27,711 nt of DNA, from assembly GCA_036004445.1 (NCBI GenBank), contig DASYRL010000080.1, forward strand, positions 1-27,711, written 5' to 3'. Under the pieces are notes generated by a model. The model made no database searches, was not told the origin of the DNA, and saw only the letters and a list, made by a program, of their open reading frames with translations. The DNA comes from DASXUC01 sp036004445. Its GTDB lineage: Bacteria; Sysuimicrobiota; Sysuimicrobiia; Sysuimicrobiales; Kaftiobacteriaceae. Both the position numbers and the translations under genes were made by a program. Position 1 is the stretch's first letter. Each line of letters starts with the position of its first letter. This document shows positions 15,838-23,776 of this stretch, piece after piece.

Positions 15838-17205
15838 TCACAGCGCCCCCGCCAGCGCGAGGCCGCCCAAGACGAGGAGCCCGACGCCGGTGAGCGCGAT
15901 GAGGAGGATCGCCCACCAGGGCAGGCCGCCTTCCTTCTTGACCTGCCAGGTGCAGCGGTTGAACAGCCCCAGGGCGTGGGCGAACGGGGCGTAGTCTGCC
16001 GCTTCGACTTTGCCGCCGCGGCCCATGATGTTGGCCATCTGGTCTTCCGTCTCGCCATAGCACTTTGGATCGTCAGGCTTTGGCCCGCACCGGGCCGCGT
16101 TCACGTGCGGCCGTCCCAACATGTGACCGAATTCGTGCTCGGCAGGAACCTGCGTGAGACCAATGCCACTCTTCGCGGGCTGGACATCGGTCCGGGAAAT
16201 GTGCGCCTGGGTGCTCCCGGTGGTGGCCTTTCTGGCCGGAAACTCTCCCGTGTTGTAGCCGACATCCATGACCAGGTGCTCACCCGCGTCCACCGGCACG
16301 ACCTGGACGGCGGCCTTGACCTCCTTGCACGGCTCGGCCGCGCAGGGCTCCGTGGGCACGAGCGTGTGCTGAATACTCCATCGCTTCGTAACGGTGTTGA
16401 TGAAATCGCGCTGGAACTTCTGCGGTTCGCCGGGCGGCCACGGGCCGTAGCCGGCGCCCCACGTACGCGGGTCGGGATCATTGACGAAGCTGAACCGGAT
16501 CTTCTTCCGCAGCGTGATCAGGCACTGGCTGCGGTCGAGAAGTGCATCGAACAGCGACATATTGAACCCGAACACGATGCCCTCGATTGGCGGGGGATTC
16601 GCCGGGACTGCCGCGGGGCGGCTGCGGGCGGCTTCCGTTCCTGTCACGGATGTCGCGGGTGTGGGACTGGTGGTCTCTTCCTTCCGCTGCACTACCCCAG
16701 GAGGTACCGTGGGCTGCGCCCGATCGGGTATCCCGCCGGAGGTGACCGCCTGCGCCGCTGCGGCCGCGTGCCGTTCGCTTGGATCGTGGGGCGGGATGAG
16801 GCGAGGTCGGCCCGGGACTGCGCCGGATCCGGCCCCGCGTTCTTGCTGGACGACATGGGCGAGTTCATGGGCGAGCAGATAGAGGCCCGCCGGCGTGCCC
16901 GGCTGGTAGCGATTCGGGCCGAAGATGACGTGGTTTCCGACGGTGAAGGCCTGCGCGTTGACGACCCGCGCCGATTCCGCAGCGTGCGCATCTGTGTGCA
17001 CCCGCACGCGGCTGAGATCGTGGCCGAAGCGTGATTCCATGAACGCGCGGGTCGGACGGTCGAGGGGATGACCGGCCAGCCTCTTCCGCTGGCAGGACTC
17101 ACATTCGCCGCTGGGTCCGGCGACGCCACCGCAGGCGCACCGGCGTCGCGCGGAATGGACTGGCGGGGCGGTGGATCGGCTGGCCACACGCAGCTGAGTG
17201 CTCAT
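15838..17205 (-). CDS. DUF4157 putative eCIS cargo 2, metzincin-like protease with C-terminal transmembrane helix
   Basis: This is a 455-residue protein. Order: a Cys motif of ribbon type (C23, C25, C35, C38; RRCACGG then GECESCQRKR); a DUF4157 domain at about 48-121 with HELAH at 113-117; a Pro/Ser/Thr linker at about 125-205; and a second enzyme-like domain from about 205. This domain contains HEFGHMLGRPH at 357-367, a complete metzincin zinc site (HExxHxxGxxH), and a candidate Met-turn at residue 394 (NIMGRGG). Residues 429-453 form one hydrophobic helix at the extreme C-terminus (PWWAILLIALTGVGLLVLGG). The ATG at 17205 is 3 bases from the upstream stop. The inferred role is a delivered metalloprotease effector; the helix could anchor it in a target membrane. 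A membrane-bound housekeeping role is less likely given its position in the operon. Confidence 0.88.
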   Translation of the reverse strand: MSTQLRVASRSTAPPVHSARRRCACGGVAGPSGECESCQRKRLAGHPLDRPTRAFMESRFGHDLSRVRVHTDAHAAESARVVNAQAFTVGNHVIFGPNRYQPGTPAGLYLLAHELAHVVQQERGAGSGAVPGRPRLIPPHDPSERHAAAAAQAVTSGGIPDRAQPTVPPGVVQRKEETTSPTPATSVTGTEAARSRPAAVPANPPPIEGIVFGFNMSLFDALLDRSQCLITLRKKIRFSFVNDPDPRTWGAGYGPWPPGEPQKFQRDFINTVTKRWSIQHTLVPTEPCAAEPCKEVKAAVQVVPVDAGEHLVMDVGYNTGEFPARKATTGSTQAHISRTDVQPAKSGIGLTQVPAEHEFGHMLGRPHVNAARCGPKPDDPKCYGETEDQMANIMGRGGKVEAADYAPFAHALGLFNRCTWQVKKEGGLPWWAILLIALTGVGLLVLGGLALAGAL

Positions 17206-17208
17206 GCG

Positions 17209-18843
17209 CTAGGGCGCGCTTAGCGTCGCGACTGGCTGCGTCAGCAGCTCCATCGGGACGCGGATCTTGTCCGTGGGTTGCAGGACCGGTTCTTTGATGT
17301 GCGGGTTGGCCGCCCACACTTTCGGCCAGAGGTAGGCGTTTCCAAGGTAGGCCTTGCAGAAATCGGACAGGTTGGTGTGCACTCCGGCGGGGACGACCTG
17401 CCGCTGGACCAGCCACAGTTCGTCGCCCGTGTGAAGGCTGGTAGGGTCAGCGACCTCCGGGTTGAGCTTCAAGAGGCATCGGGCGTCGTATCCTGCACGC
17501 TCGGCGAACTCCGTCAGACTCGTATTCTTGTCCACCTGCACCGTTTCCGTGCCGGCCCCGCCCGTTCTCCCCGCAGGAGTACTCCGGGTAGGAGCCGCAG
17601 GAGCCTGTGCCTGTCCAGGTTTTGCAGGGGCGCGGAACTGTGTCGGCGGCGCCCACGTCGACGGATCGAAGGGCTGCTGTGTTTCCTCAAACACCTTTCG
17701 GATCGACGTTCGGACATCGTCGCGCAATATTGCGGCGCTGTGCACGTTGACCTGACAGAGGCGGCCGACAATGTTGCCCAACTCGGCCTGCCGGCGATAG
17801 GCCCAGTACTCGGTCCAGGCCTTGTACTTGAGGAGCAACACGCCCAGGCCCTTGTCCTTGGTTCCGCCCGCCTTGAGGACTTGAGCGTACAACTGGCGCA
17901 GGCGGGGATAACGCTCCGCGTGCACGGCGTGAATGGCTTCATGCATGATCGTGACCGCAGACTCTGTCGCTCTGCCGACGTTGCTGTGGATACGGAGCTC
18001 GTCTGTCCCCGGATCATAACTGGCAAAGGCGATGTCCCGGCCTGTCATGGCCACTTCCCACAGCGTGACTTTGCCGGCCGCTCTCATCGCGCGGACCCGG
18101 GCCATTGCCGCGCGAAAGTCATCGCCTTCCTGTCCGCCTACCCCGGCGACTTGGGGATCCATGCTGGCGACGGTCTCATCGAACTCCTTGAGGAATGGGG
18201 CAGCTTCGGCCGGCGTCAGCTGCCGCACATAGTTGAGCGCACGCTGCACGATTCCGGTTCCTGCCCCGGGGCCACGACCATCGGCTTGCTGGATAACGTG
18301 TGCGAGCTCATGCGCCAGCAGCAGTCTTCCAGCGGTGGTGTGGGGCGCATACTCCCCATCTGCGAACACAACGTCTTGGCCTACGGTGTATGCGCGGGCT
18401 CCTACTGATCGCGCCGACCCCGTCGCAGCCGCATCCGCATGAACGCGGACGTGGCCGAAGTCGTAACCAAAACGTCGCTCCATGAATTCGCGCGCGGCGG
18501 TGTCCAGCGGCCGACCGTGCTGCGCCAATGCTTCGTCCACCGCTTGTGGCGCTTCGGTGGTCGGGGAGGTTCCAGTAGCGCCCGATGACGCGCTACTGTC
18601 ACGCCTCAACACTGAGCCGGAGTTCAGCCCTAGCGCATCGGGCAGAGGCCTTCCACTGACGACAGCAGCTGCGGCCTGGTCGGCTTCCTGCTCGAACCGG
18701 TCACCGGGAGGGCCAACCGCCAGCTTTGGCTGCATGCGGAGCGATGATGCCAGCCGCTTCTTCCGACACTGCGCACATTCGCCCGTCGGGCCCGGCGTGC
18801 CGCCGCAGGCACACTTGCGCTGGAGGTGCTGGACCGCCATCAT
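17209..18843 (-). CDS. DUF4157 putative eCIS cargo 1, second HExxH motif and LysM-like C-terminus
   Basis: This 544-residue protein starts at the ATG of an ATGA overlap (an adjacent second ATG is one codon later). Order: ribbon-like Cys motif (C11, C13, C23, C26); DUF4157 at about 112-187 with HELAH at 178-182; a second domain at about 205-395 with HEAIH at 301-305 in TIMHEAIHAVHAERYP, followed about 40 residues later by EYWAYRRQAEL, whose Glu could be a third zinc ligand. A Pro/Ala linker follows (400-430), then two LysM-like modules, VDKNTSLTEFAERAGYDA with TSLHTGDELWLV and HTNLSDFCKAYLGNAYLWPK with LQPTDKIRVP. The second domain looks like a gluzincin-type metallopeptidase. The LysM part could bind target cell wall or the particle's own hub. 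The cargo role is inferred from DUF4157 and location. Confidence 0.87.
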   Translation of the reverse strand: MMAVQHLQRKCACGGTPGPTGECAQCRKKRLASSLRMQPKLAVGPPGDRFEQEADQAAAAVVSGRPLPDALGLNSGSVLRRDSSASSGATGTSPTTEAPQAVDEALAQHGRPLDTAAREFMERRFGYDFGHVRVHADAAATGSARSVGARAYTVGQDVVFADGEYAPHTTAGRLLLAHELAHVIQQADGRGPGAGTGIVQRALNYVRQLTPAEAAPFLKEFDETVASMDPQVAGVGGQEGDDFRAAMARVRAMRAAGKVTLWEVAMTGRDIAFASYDPGTDELRIHSNVGRATESAVTIMHEAIHAVHAERYPRLRQLYAQVLKAGGTKDKGLGVLLLKYKAWTEYWAYRRQAELGNIVGRLCQVNVHSAAILRDDVRTSIRKVFEETQQPFDPSTWAPPTQFRAPAKPGQAQAPAAPTRSTPAGRTGGAGTETVQVDKNTSLTEFAERAGYDARCLLKLNPEVADPTSLHTGDELWLVQRQVVPAGVHTNLSDFCKAYLGNAYLWPKVWAANPHIKEPVLQPTDKIRVPMELLTQPVATLSAP

Positions 18844-19097
18844 CGGGACAATCCTCCGTGGATCATCCGCGCGGCCTGCGTCCCGGTGTGCTTCGGGCGG
18901 GCATCCCGTGCCGCGGTGAACGCGCCGGCATCGAGGGACGGGATGTGGGAGGGGTGCAAGAGCGACCGGGGCATCCGATCGGCGAGCAGGAGGCCCAGCT
19001 CGCGTTGCAGCGACGCGGCGATATCGTGCCGATCCGCGTGAGCGTACCCATGCAAGATGAGGCGCTCGATGTGCAGCTCGACAACCCGGGGCGTCAT
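18840..19097 (-). CDS. Small conserved-type protein between eCIS ATPase and cargo genes
   Basis: This is an 85-residue protein. The N-terminal half (VVELHIERLILHGYAHADRH, then DIAASLQRELGLLLADRMP) is an amphipathic strand-helix module that resembles short proteins I associate with this spot in eCIS clusters. The C-terminal half is Ala/Arg/Gly-rich and probably disordered. It has ATGA overlaps on both sides, after the ATPase and before cargo 1, so its amount is tied to both. No catalytic motif or membrane segment is visible. A chaperone or adaptor role between ATPase and cargo would fit the position but is speculation. Confidence 0.8.
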   Translation of the reverse strand: MTPRVVELHIERLILHGYAHADRHDIAASLQRELGLLLADRMPRSLLHPSHIPSLDAGAFTAARDARPKHTGTQAARMIHGGLSR

Positions 19098-21031
19098 ACC
19101 CAGCCCCCGACCTCGGCGTCGGTGAGCGGTTTCTCGAGCTTGGCGTACTCGGTGCGGGCAGCCCGCAAGATGTGCGCCATTCGTACCGGCTGACCTTCAT
19201 CCGCGGCCAGGAACGCCGCGTGCAGCGCGATGTTGCGGATATGGCCGCCGGCCACGTTCAGCCGGGCCAGCCGGCCTAGGTCCAGGCCTTCGGTGGGCGT
19301 TGCGGGCGGGAAGATCCGACGCCAGATCTCCAGGCGCTGCGAGGCGTCCGGGTAGGGGAATTCGACCACAAACCGCAGCCGCCGCAGGAACGCCGCATCG
19401 AGTGCACCCTTCATGTTCGTCGTCAGAATCGCCAGCCCGCGATAGGCCTCCATGCGTTGCAGCAGGTAGCTGACCTCGATGTTGGCATACCGGTCGTGAC
19501 TGTCTCTGACCTCGCTGCGCTTTCCGAACAGGGCGTCCGCCTCGTCGAACAGCAATACCGCGCCGCCTTCCTCCGCGGCGTCGAAGACCCGGCGCAGGTT
19601 CTTCTCCGTCTCGCCGATGTATTTGCTGACCACCTGGCTGAGGTCGATGCGGTAGAGATCCAGCCGAAGGTCATTCGCCAGGACCTCCGCCGCCATCGTC
19701 TTGCCGGTCCCGCTGGCACCGGCAAACAGCGCGCTGATCCCGAGTCCGCGGGCGCTGAGGTGGGCAAACCCCCACGTCTCGTACACGGTGGTCCGGTGGC
19801 CGACATGTGCGGCGATTTCGTGGAGCGTGCGCAGTTGCGCGGGCGGGAGCACCAGACTGTCCCACCCGGCGGCCGGGTCAATGTGCTGCGCGAGCTCGGC
19901 CATGCGCGGCCGTGCCTGACTGCGGCATGCCTCCCACAGTAGCGAGGCGGGGCCGGGCGATTCTCCGTGCATCTCTGCGAGCACCTGGGTGCTCGCGGCC
20001 TGGATGCCATCCACACCCAGGTGGAACTGCGCGACCACGGCATCAACCTGGCCGTTCAAGGCACCGACGGCCTGCCCCAGCGCCTGTGTCCACAGCCCCC
20101 GCTGCTCAGCCGCGGGTGGTCTGGGGACATCAAACCGAGTGATCGGACGCCTCCGAAGCCGCAGCGGCTGCCTGCCACTAACGATGGCCAGGCTCTGCAG
20201 AGTCTCCAGGAACGCCGCAGCGGAGCCGCCTGTCGATGGGTCCGTGTCCTCGCTTTCCACGAGCAGGGCGCTTGCCGAGAGGACCGCTTCTCGTTCCCAC
20301 AGGCGCGCCAGCAGTTCCCGATCTGCCGCGGATGCGGGCACGTCGACAGCCTGGAGCGCATACAAACGGAGCCCGGCCTGGGCGCACGCCCACGCCGCGA
20401 TCGCCCTGCGCCCGGCTGGATCCTCGCCGCGAAGCTCAATCACCGGAGCAGCCGCAGCGTGGGACCACACCGCCGCTACCCGGATCGCCACGCTCCGATA
20501 TGAGAGCGGCAAGTCGTCCGGTGCAGGAATGGGGAGGGCCACTCCTTCAAAGCGCTGATCCAGGTGCGAGACTCCGGCCAGGTAATGCAGCACCCGTTCA
20601 TCGATGCGCAGCGGGCTCTGGGTCAGGGCGTCACCCGGCATGATTTCGATGAGATGCCAGCGGCGCAGGGGGCCGGCCGGCGTCAGCGCGCTCCAATGCG
20701 CCTCGGGGAGTGCGGCCAGCGCGAGCCCAAAAGTGGGAAACGGACGGCGGGGATCGCCGTGCGCCGCGGCGCAGGTCCCGGCGAAAGCGCTGTCGAGCTC
20801 CATCCCCGCGCAAAGCAGCAGCACGTCGTGCTCGAATCCCGACAGACCGAGGGCCGTGCACAGGAGGTCGAGCGGCCAGCGCGCCGGTGACGCCGGTGGC
20901 TCCTGCGCTGCATTGCCGACCGCCGCAATCCGGCCTGGCGAGGGGTGGCGTTCCAGCATCTCCCGTACGCGCCGCAAAGCGCTTACCAGGTACTGCCGGT
21001 TCGCTTCGGTCCAGGCGTCGGCGGGGTTCAT
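19094..21031 (-). CDS. AAA+ ATPase of the eCIS (Pvc15/Afp15-like)
   Basis: This is a 645-residue protein. The N-terminal 400 residues include a winged or degenerate AAA-like region (ELRGEDPAGRRAIAAWACAQ at about 199-218, which resembles a decayed P-loop). The C-terminal AAA+ module has Walker A GASGTGKT at 438-445, Walker B LLFDEAD at 493-499, a sensor-1 Asn near 539 (LTTNM) and candidate arginine fingers around 550-553 (RRLRF). The pore-loop region SKYIGETEKNLRRVF (469-483) is of the classic-clade (FtsH/Cdc48-like) type. This family is universal in eCIS loci; roles in particle assembly or cargo loading are proposed. It has an ATGA overlap with the Pvc16-like gene upstream. All ATPase residues are intact. 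Confidence 0.95.
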   Translation of the reverse strand: MNPADAWTEANRQYLVSALRRVREMLERHPSPGRIAAVGNAAQEPPASPARWPLDLLCTALGLSGFEHDVLLLCAGMELDSAFAGTCAAAHGDPRRPFPTFGLALAALPEAHWSALTPAGPLRRWHLIEIMPGDALTQSPLRIDERVLHYLAGVSHLDQRFEGVALPIPAPDDLPLSYRSVAIRVAAVWSHAAAAPVIELRGEDPAGRRAIAAWACAQAGLRLYALQAVDVPASAADRELLARLWEREAVLSASALLVESEDTDPSTGGSAAAFLETLQSLAIVSGRQPLRLRRRPITRFDVPRPPAAEQRGLWTQALGQAVGALNGQVDAVVAQFHLGVDGIQAASTQVLAEMHGESPGPASLLWEACRSQARPRMAELAQHIDPAAGWDSLVLPPAQLRTLHEIAAHVGHRTTVYETWGFAHLSARGLGISALFAGASGTGKTMAAEVLANDLRLDLYRIDLSQVVSKYIGETEKNLRRVFDAAEEGGAVLLFDEADALFGKRSEVRDSHDRYANIEVSYLLQRMEAYRGLAILTTNMKGALDAAFLRRLRFVVEFPYPDASQRLEIWRRIFPPATPTEGLDLGRLARLNVAGGHIRNIALHAAFLAADEGQPVRMAHILRAARTEYAKLEKPLTDAEVGGWV

Positions 21032-22347
21032 GGGACCGTCACGGTCGGCAGGATGTAGCGATGCGTGGCTGCATCCACGTCCAGTGCAGACTCGGCGCCA
21101 TCGACCTGGACGCGCAGGAGGTACGTCGCCGGCATCACCCGGCCGATCTGGAATTCCATCTGGTCCGTGTCGATGGTTCGCGGTTCGGCGTCGAACGTGT
21201 AGGCTCGGGTCATCGCCGGGCCCGGGTCGCGTTCATTGAGCGCGAGGACGACGCGCTGATGGATGCCAACGACGGGAGTGAGGCGCACGGTAACGCGCGC
21301 CTTCGTCGTCCCGCCGGTGTCGGGCTGGACGTTGGTGATCTGGACCTCGTAGTTGTTGGCGGCGTCTTTGGTCACCACGGGGTGGACGACGAACGCCACG
21401 ACGTTTGATTCCGTCCCCCGATGCTCGGTGGCCGGCGTGCCCATGGGGATGCGGTGGATGACCTGGATCCCCTGGACTCCGGCGCGCAACCGGTCGGCGG
21501 GGATCGGCGGCGCGGAGATCGGGACGGTGATGCGGTCGTCGCTGACGGTGGACGGCGCGACGTCCGCGCCGCCGAAGAGAATTCGGGTCGTATCGCCACG
21601 CAATCCCCGGCCCAGGATCGCGAGCGTCGTCCCTATCACGATGACCTCGTCGGCGCCGGCGGTCGACTGCACCGCGTCGATGATCGGCCGGCGGAATGGC
21701 ACAACGTAGACGTTGCGACCCGCAACCGGCAGCGCCGCGCGGGTCGAACGCCGGCTCTCCAGGAGGACGACGGACGCGGCATACGCGGCGGTCGGGCGAT
21801 AATGGGCCTGCAGGGCTGACCACAGCCTGGACATTTCCTCGGTGCCGATGGGCTGAGGGGTGACCTTGATCAACTCCACCTGGTCGGCGAGGTCGGAGGC
21901 GACAAGCGGCCCGTCCGGCAACGGCGTGCCGGGCAGCGGCGAGGGCGGCGCCAGGGCCTGGCGGATGGCCTCTCGTCTGAGCACCGGCGACTCGTGCAGG
22001 ACCTGCATCCCATAGCCCAGCAGAATCTCGGCCTCGAGGTCGCGCTTCCCATAGGCGGTCAGCAGGTAATGCAGATCCAGCGCCAGCGGCGGATTGGTCA
22101 ATGACTCGCCCCGCGCGTCCGCTGAAGGCAATCCCACGTTGCGCCAGCCTGAATTTGGGCTGACCTGATACATGAACAGGTTGAGCTGGGGTTTCTCGTC
22201 CTCCCCAAGCTTGATCCGGTCAGGCGGCAGGGCGGTGACACTCACCGGCCCTCCCACGGCGCTGGTCAGCGAGTGGTCGATCATGGCGTTGTCCAGCAGG
22301 TCTTTGAGGACCGCGGTCACGGAGGCAATTGCCAGGGCATTGCTCAT
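21028..22347 (-). CDS. Pvc16-like tail cap/terminator protein (DUF4255)
   Basis: This is a 439-residue protein. Residues 1-200 fit the DUF4255/Pvc16 N-terminal family: ALAIASVTAVLKDLLDN, a QLNLFMYQVSPNSGWRN segment at 54-70 and LALDLHYLLTAYG at 88-100, then EILLGYGMQVLHE. Residues about 220-325 look like an IPT/TIG Ig-like domain (VIVIGTTLAILGRGLRGD then TTRILFGGADV), and a further beta domain follows to the end (RVTVRLTPVVGIHQRVVLAL). Pvc16/Afp16 caps the non-baseplate end and stops tube and sheath growth. The start forms ATGA with the preceding proline-rich gene. It is longer than the simple Afp16 form because of the extra beta domains, which may project from the cap. Confidence 0.92.
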   Translation of the reverse strand: MSNALAIASVTAVLKDLLDNAMIDHSLTSAVGGPVSVTALPPDRIKLGEDEKPQLNLFMYQVSPNSGWRNVGLPSADARGESLTNPPLALDLHYLLTAYGKRDLEAEILLGYGMQVLHESPVLRREAIRQALAPPSPLPGTPLPDGPLVASDLADQVELIKVTPQPIGTEEMSRLWSALQAHYRPTAAYAASVVLLESRRSTRAALPVAGRNVYVVPFRRPIIDAVQSTAGADEVIVIGTTLAILGRGLRGDTTRILFGGADVAPSTVSDDRITVPISAPPIPADRLRAGVQGIQVIHRIPMGTPATEHRGTESNVVAFVVHPVVTKDAANNYEVQITNVQPDTGGTTKARVTVRLTPVVGIHQRVVLALNERDPGPAMTRAYTFDAEPRTIDTDQMEFQIGRVMPATYLLRVQVDGAESALDVDAATHRYILPTVTVP

Positions 22348-23048
22348 CGCCGGCCCTCCCGCCGTTGGGCCAGATAGTCAGCCAGCGTGAGCACTGGTCC
22401 CGGGGGTGCAGTCCGGGAACGGGGAGATTCGGGTGGAGCGTGCACGGCGCGAATTTCGATCTGCCCGATCGTAACACGCACCACCGGAGCGGGTACCGGG
22501 CCGGTCGTGACGAGAGGCGAACTCGCGGCCCATGATTCTTCGGAGGGGCGGGGGCGGACCCCGCTCACTGTTGCGGGCTGCGGGCGCTGCCGGTTCTCTC
22601 CTGGTTCATCACCGTTCCACCGCACCTGACTGGGTACTGCCGGCGATGACTGCGCGGACCGGGGCGCCCCGTCCATCTCGGAAAGACGCCCTGCGGATTC
22701 GAAGTCGCGTGGACTGTGCGGGCCGACCTGCGCCAGCTCATTCGGGCCCCGTGGATGTCCGGGGCCGGCACGAACATCTGCCTCCGGACGTGGCCGCGGA
22801 GGGGAGAGCCGCCGGCGATCGCCGGCGATGCCGTCATCCTGGGGTCGCGGGGGGAAGCGCCCAGAGGGCAGTATCTCGAGTGCCTGCGATCGGTCGCCGC
22901 CGACCGCGATCTCGCTGTGCTCCTCCTGGAGACCCTGGTCCCGCCGGACCGGGTCCGGCAGCGGGGCGAACATCGAGGGCATCCGCGGCTGGACCGCAGC
23001 CGACATACCCCGCGACCGCTCGATGAGGCGGGTCAGAAAGTCCGTCAT
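22344..23048 (-). CDS. Proline/arginine-rich eCIS-associated linker protein
   Basis: This is a 234-residue protein of low complexity, rich in P, R, S and G. Only the two ends look constrained: an N-terminal MTDFLTRLIERSRG segment with AAVQPRMPSMFAP, and a C-terminal VVRVTIGQIEIRAVHAPP followed by LTLADYLAQRREGRR. Short ordered ends joined by a disordered middle are a pattern I recognise from eCIS loci, where the gene sits between the gp26-like and Pvc16-like genes. The start is the ATG of an ATGA overlap; the longer frame upstream merely overlaps the previous gene. A tether or scaffold linking two particle parts is plausible. No enzymatic motif is visible. Coding is supported by overlap architecture and bounded termini more than by conservation. 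Confidence 0.8.
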   Translation of the reverse strand: MTDFLTRLIERSRGMSAAVQPRMPSMFAPLPDPVRRDQGLQEEHSEIAVGGDRSQALEILPSGRFPPRPQDDGIAGDRRRLSPPRPRPEADVRAGPGHPRGPNELAQVGPHSPRDFESAGRLSEMDGAPRSAQSSPAVPSQVRWNGDEPGENRQRPQPATVSGVRPRPSEESWAASSPLVTTGPVPAPVVRVTIGQIEIRAVHAPPESPRSRTAPPGPVLTLADYLAQRREGRR

Positions 23049-23776
23049 CCTGCCACCAACTGGAGGTAGCGCCGGCGGCGCAGATCGCTGAGGGCGAGGA
23101 TGTCCTGCTCTCCCCACCCGTAGGCTGAGGCGAGGACATGGACCTCACGGATCAGTCGCCCTGCCGCTGAGGCGATCTCCTGCCAGAGAAATGCCGCGAT
23201 GTCGAGGAGTGCCTGCCAGCGGTGTCCGCACGCTGCACATTCGAGATCGAGCATGACCTCGGCGTCCGGCTGCACGTCCACCATCCGCCGGCAGAGATCC
23301 ATCACAATTTCATCGGGAAGGTCCGCGGGATCGAGGAGCCGTCCGTTGCGGCTTGCCGTGAGGACGCATCGTGACAGCACCAGCGCGCGTGCGGCGCCGG
23401 GATCCGAAACCGCCGCGGCGGCGAGGAGGTCGGCACTATTGGGGACGCGGAAGCGGAGGTCGAAGCTGCCCGAGTGCAGGGTGTGCTCATGGACCCGATC
23501 TTCGGGTTCCCCCAGCCGGCGGGTTTCCAGCTCGAACAACACCCCGCTGGCGCAGGCCGGGCAGTCCGCGTGTCCTTCGAGGGTCGGCCCGAATGTCATC
23601 TCCCGCATCCGGATCAGATACGCGTCCCGCTCGCCGACGGGCATCGTCAGGCTTTCCTCCATCGAAAGTGTCGCATCGGCCGCGCGTACCAGGAGCAACG
23701 CCCGATGGACCGGGTCCAGCGCGCGGCCGGCTTCCCACAGCCGGACGATGTCCGCGCTCGAGAGTGCATCCATCAT
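23045..23776 (-). CDS. T4 gp26-like baseplate protein with two CxxC pairs
   Basis: This is a 243-residue protein. Its helical N-terminus (VRLWEAGRALDPVHRALLLV) and the LPDEIVMDLCRRMVDVQPDA segment resemble the T4 gp26-type baseplate family found after the tube gene in eCIS clusters. Two CxxC pairs, C72/C75 (HADCPACASG) and C180/C183 (LECAACGHRW), probably bind one zinc. The C-terminus (REVHVLASAYGWGEQDILAL, then RRRRYLQLV) is typical for a protein that joins the hub. The start is the first ATG of a TGATG overlap with the tube gene; a second ATG follows immediately. The upstream extension of the frame is antisense-free overlap with the tube gene and is excluded. Confidence 0.85.
   Translation of the reverse strand: MMDALSSADIVRLWEAGRALDPVHRALLLVRAADATLSMEESLTMPVGERDAYLIRMREMTFGPTLEGHADCPACASGVLFELETRRLGEPEDRVHEHTLHSGSFDLRFRVPNSADLLAAAAVSDPGAARALVLSRCVLTASRNGRLLDPADLPDEIVMDLCRRMVDVQPDAEVMLDLECAACGHRWQALLDIAAFLWQEIASAAGRLIREVHVLASAYGWGEQDILALSDLRRRRYLQLVAG

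Noticed and set aside
14411..18843. The three DUF4157 genes as T6SS or prophage lysis genes
   Set aside because: No lysis, holin or T6SS membrane components are present; DUF4157 with an AAA+ and DUF4255 context fits eCIS.
17209..19200. Longer version of cargo 1 starting within the ATPase gene
   Set aside because: The first 119 residues are shadow of the ATPase and the 85-residue gene; the ATG at 18843 makes the usual ATGA overlap.
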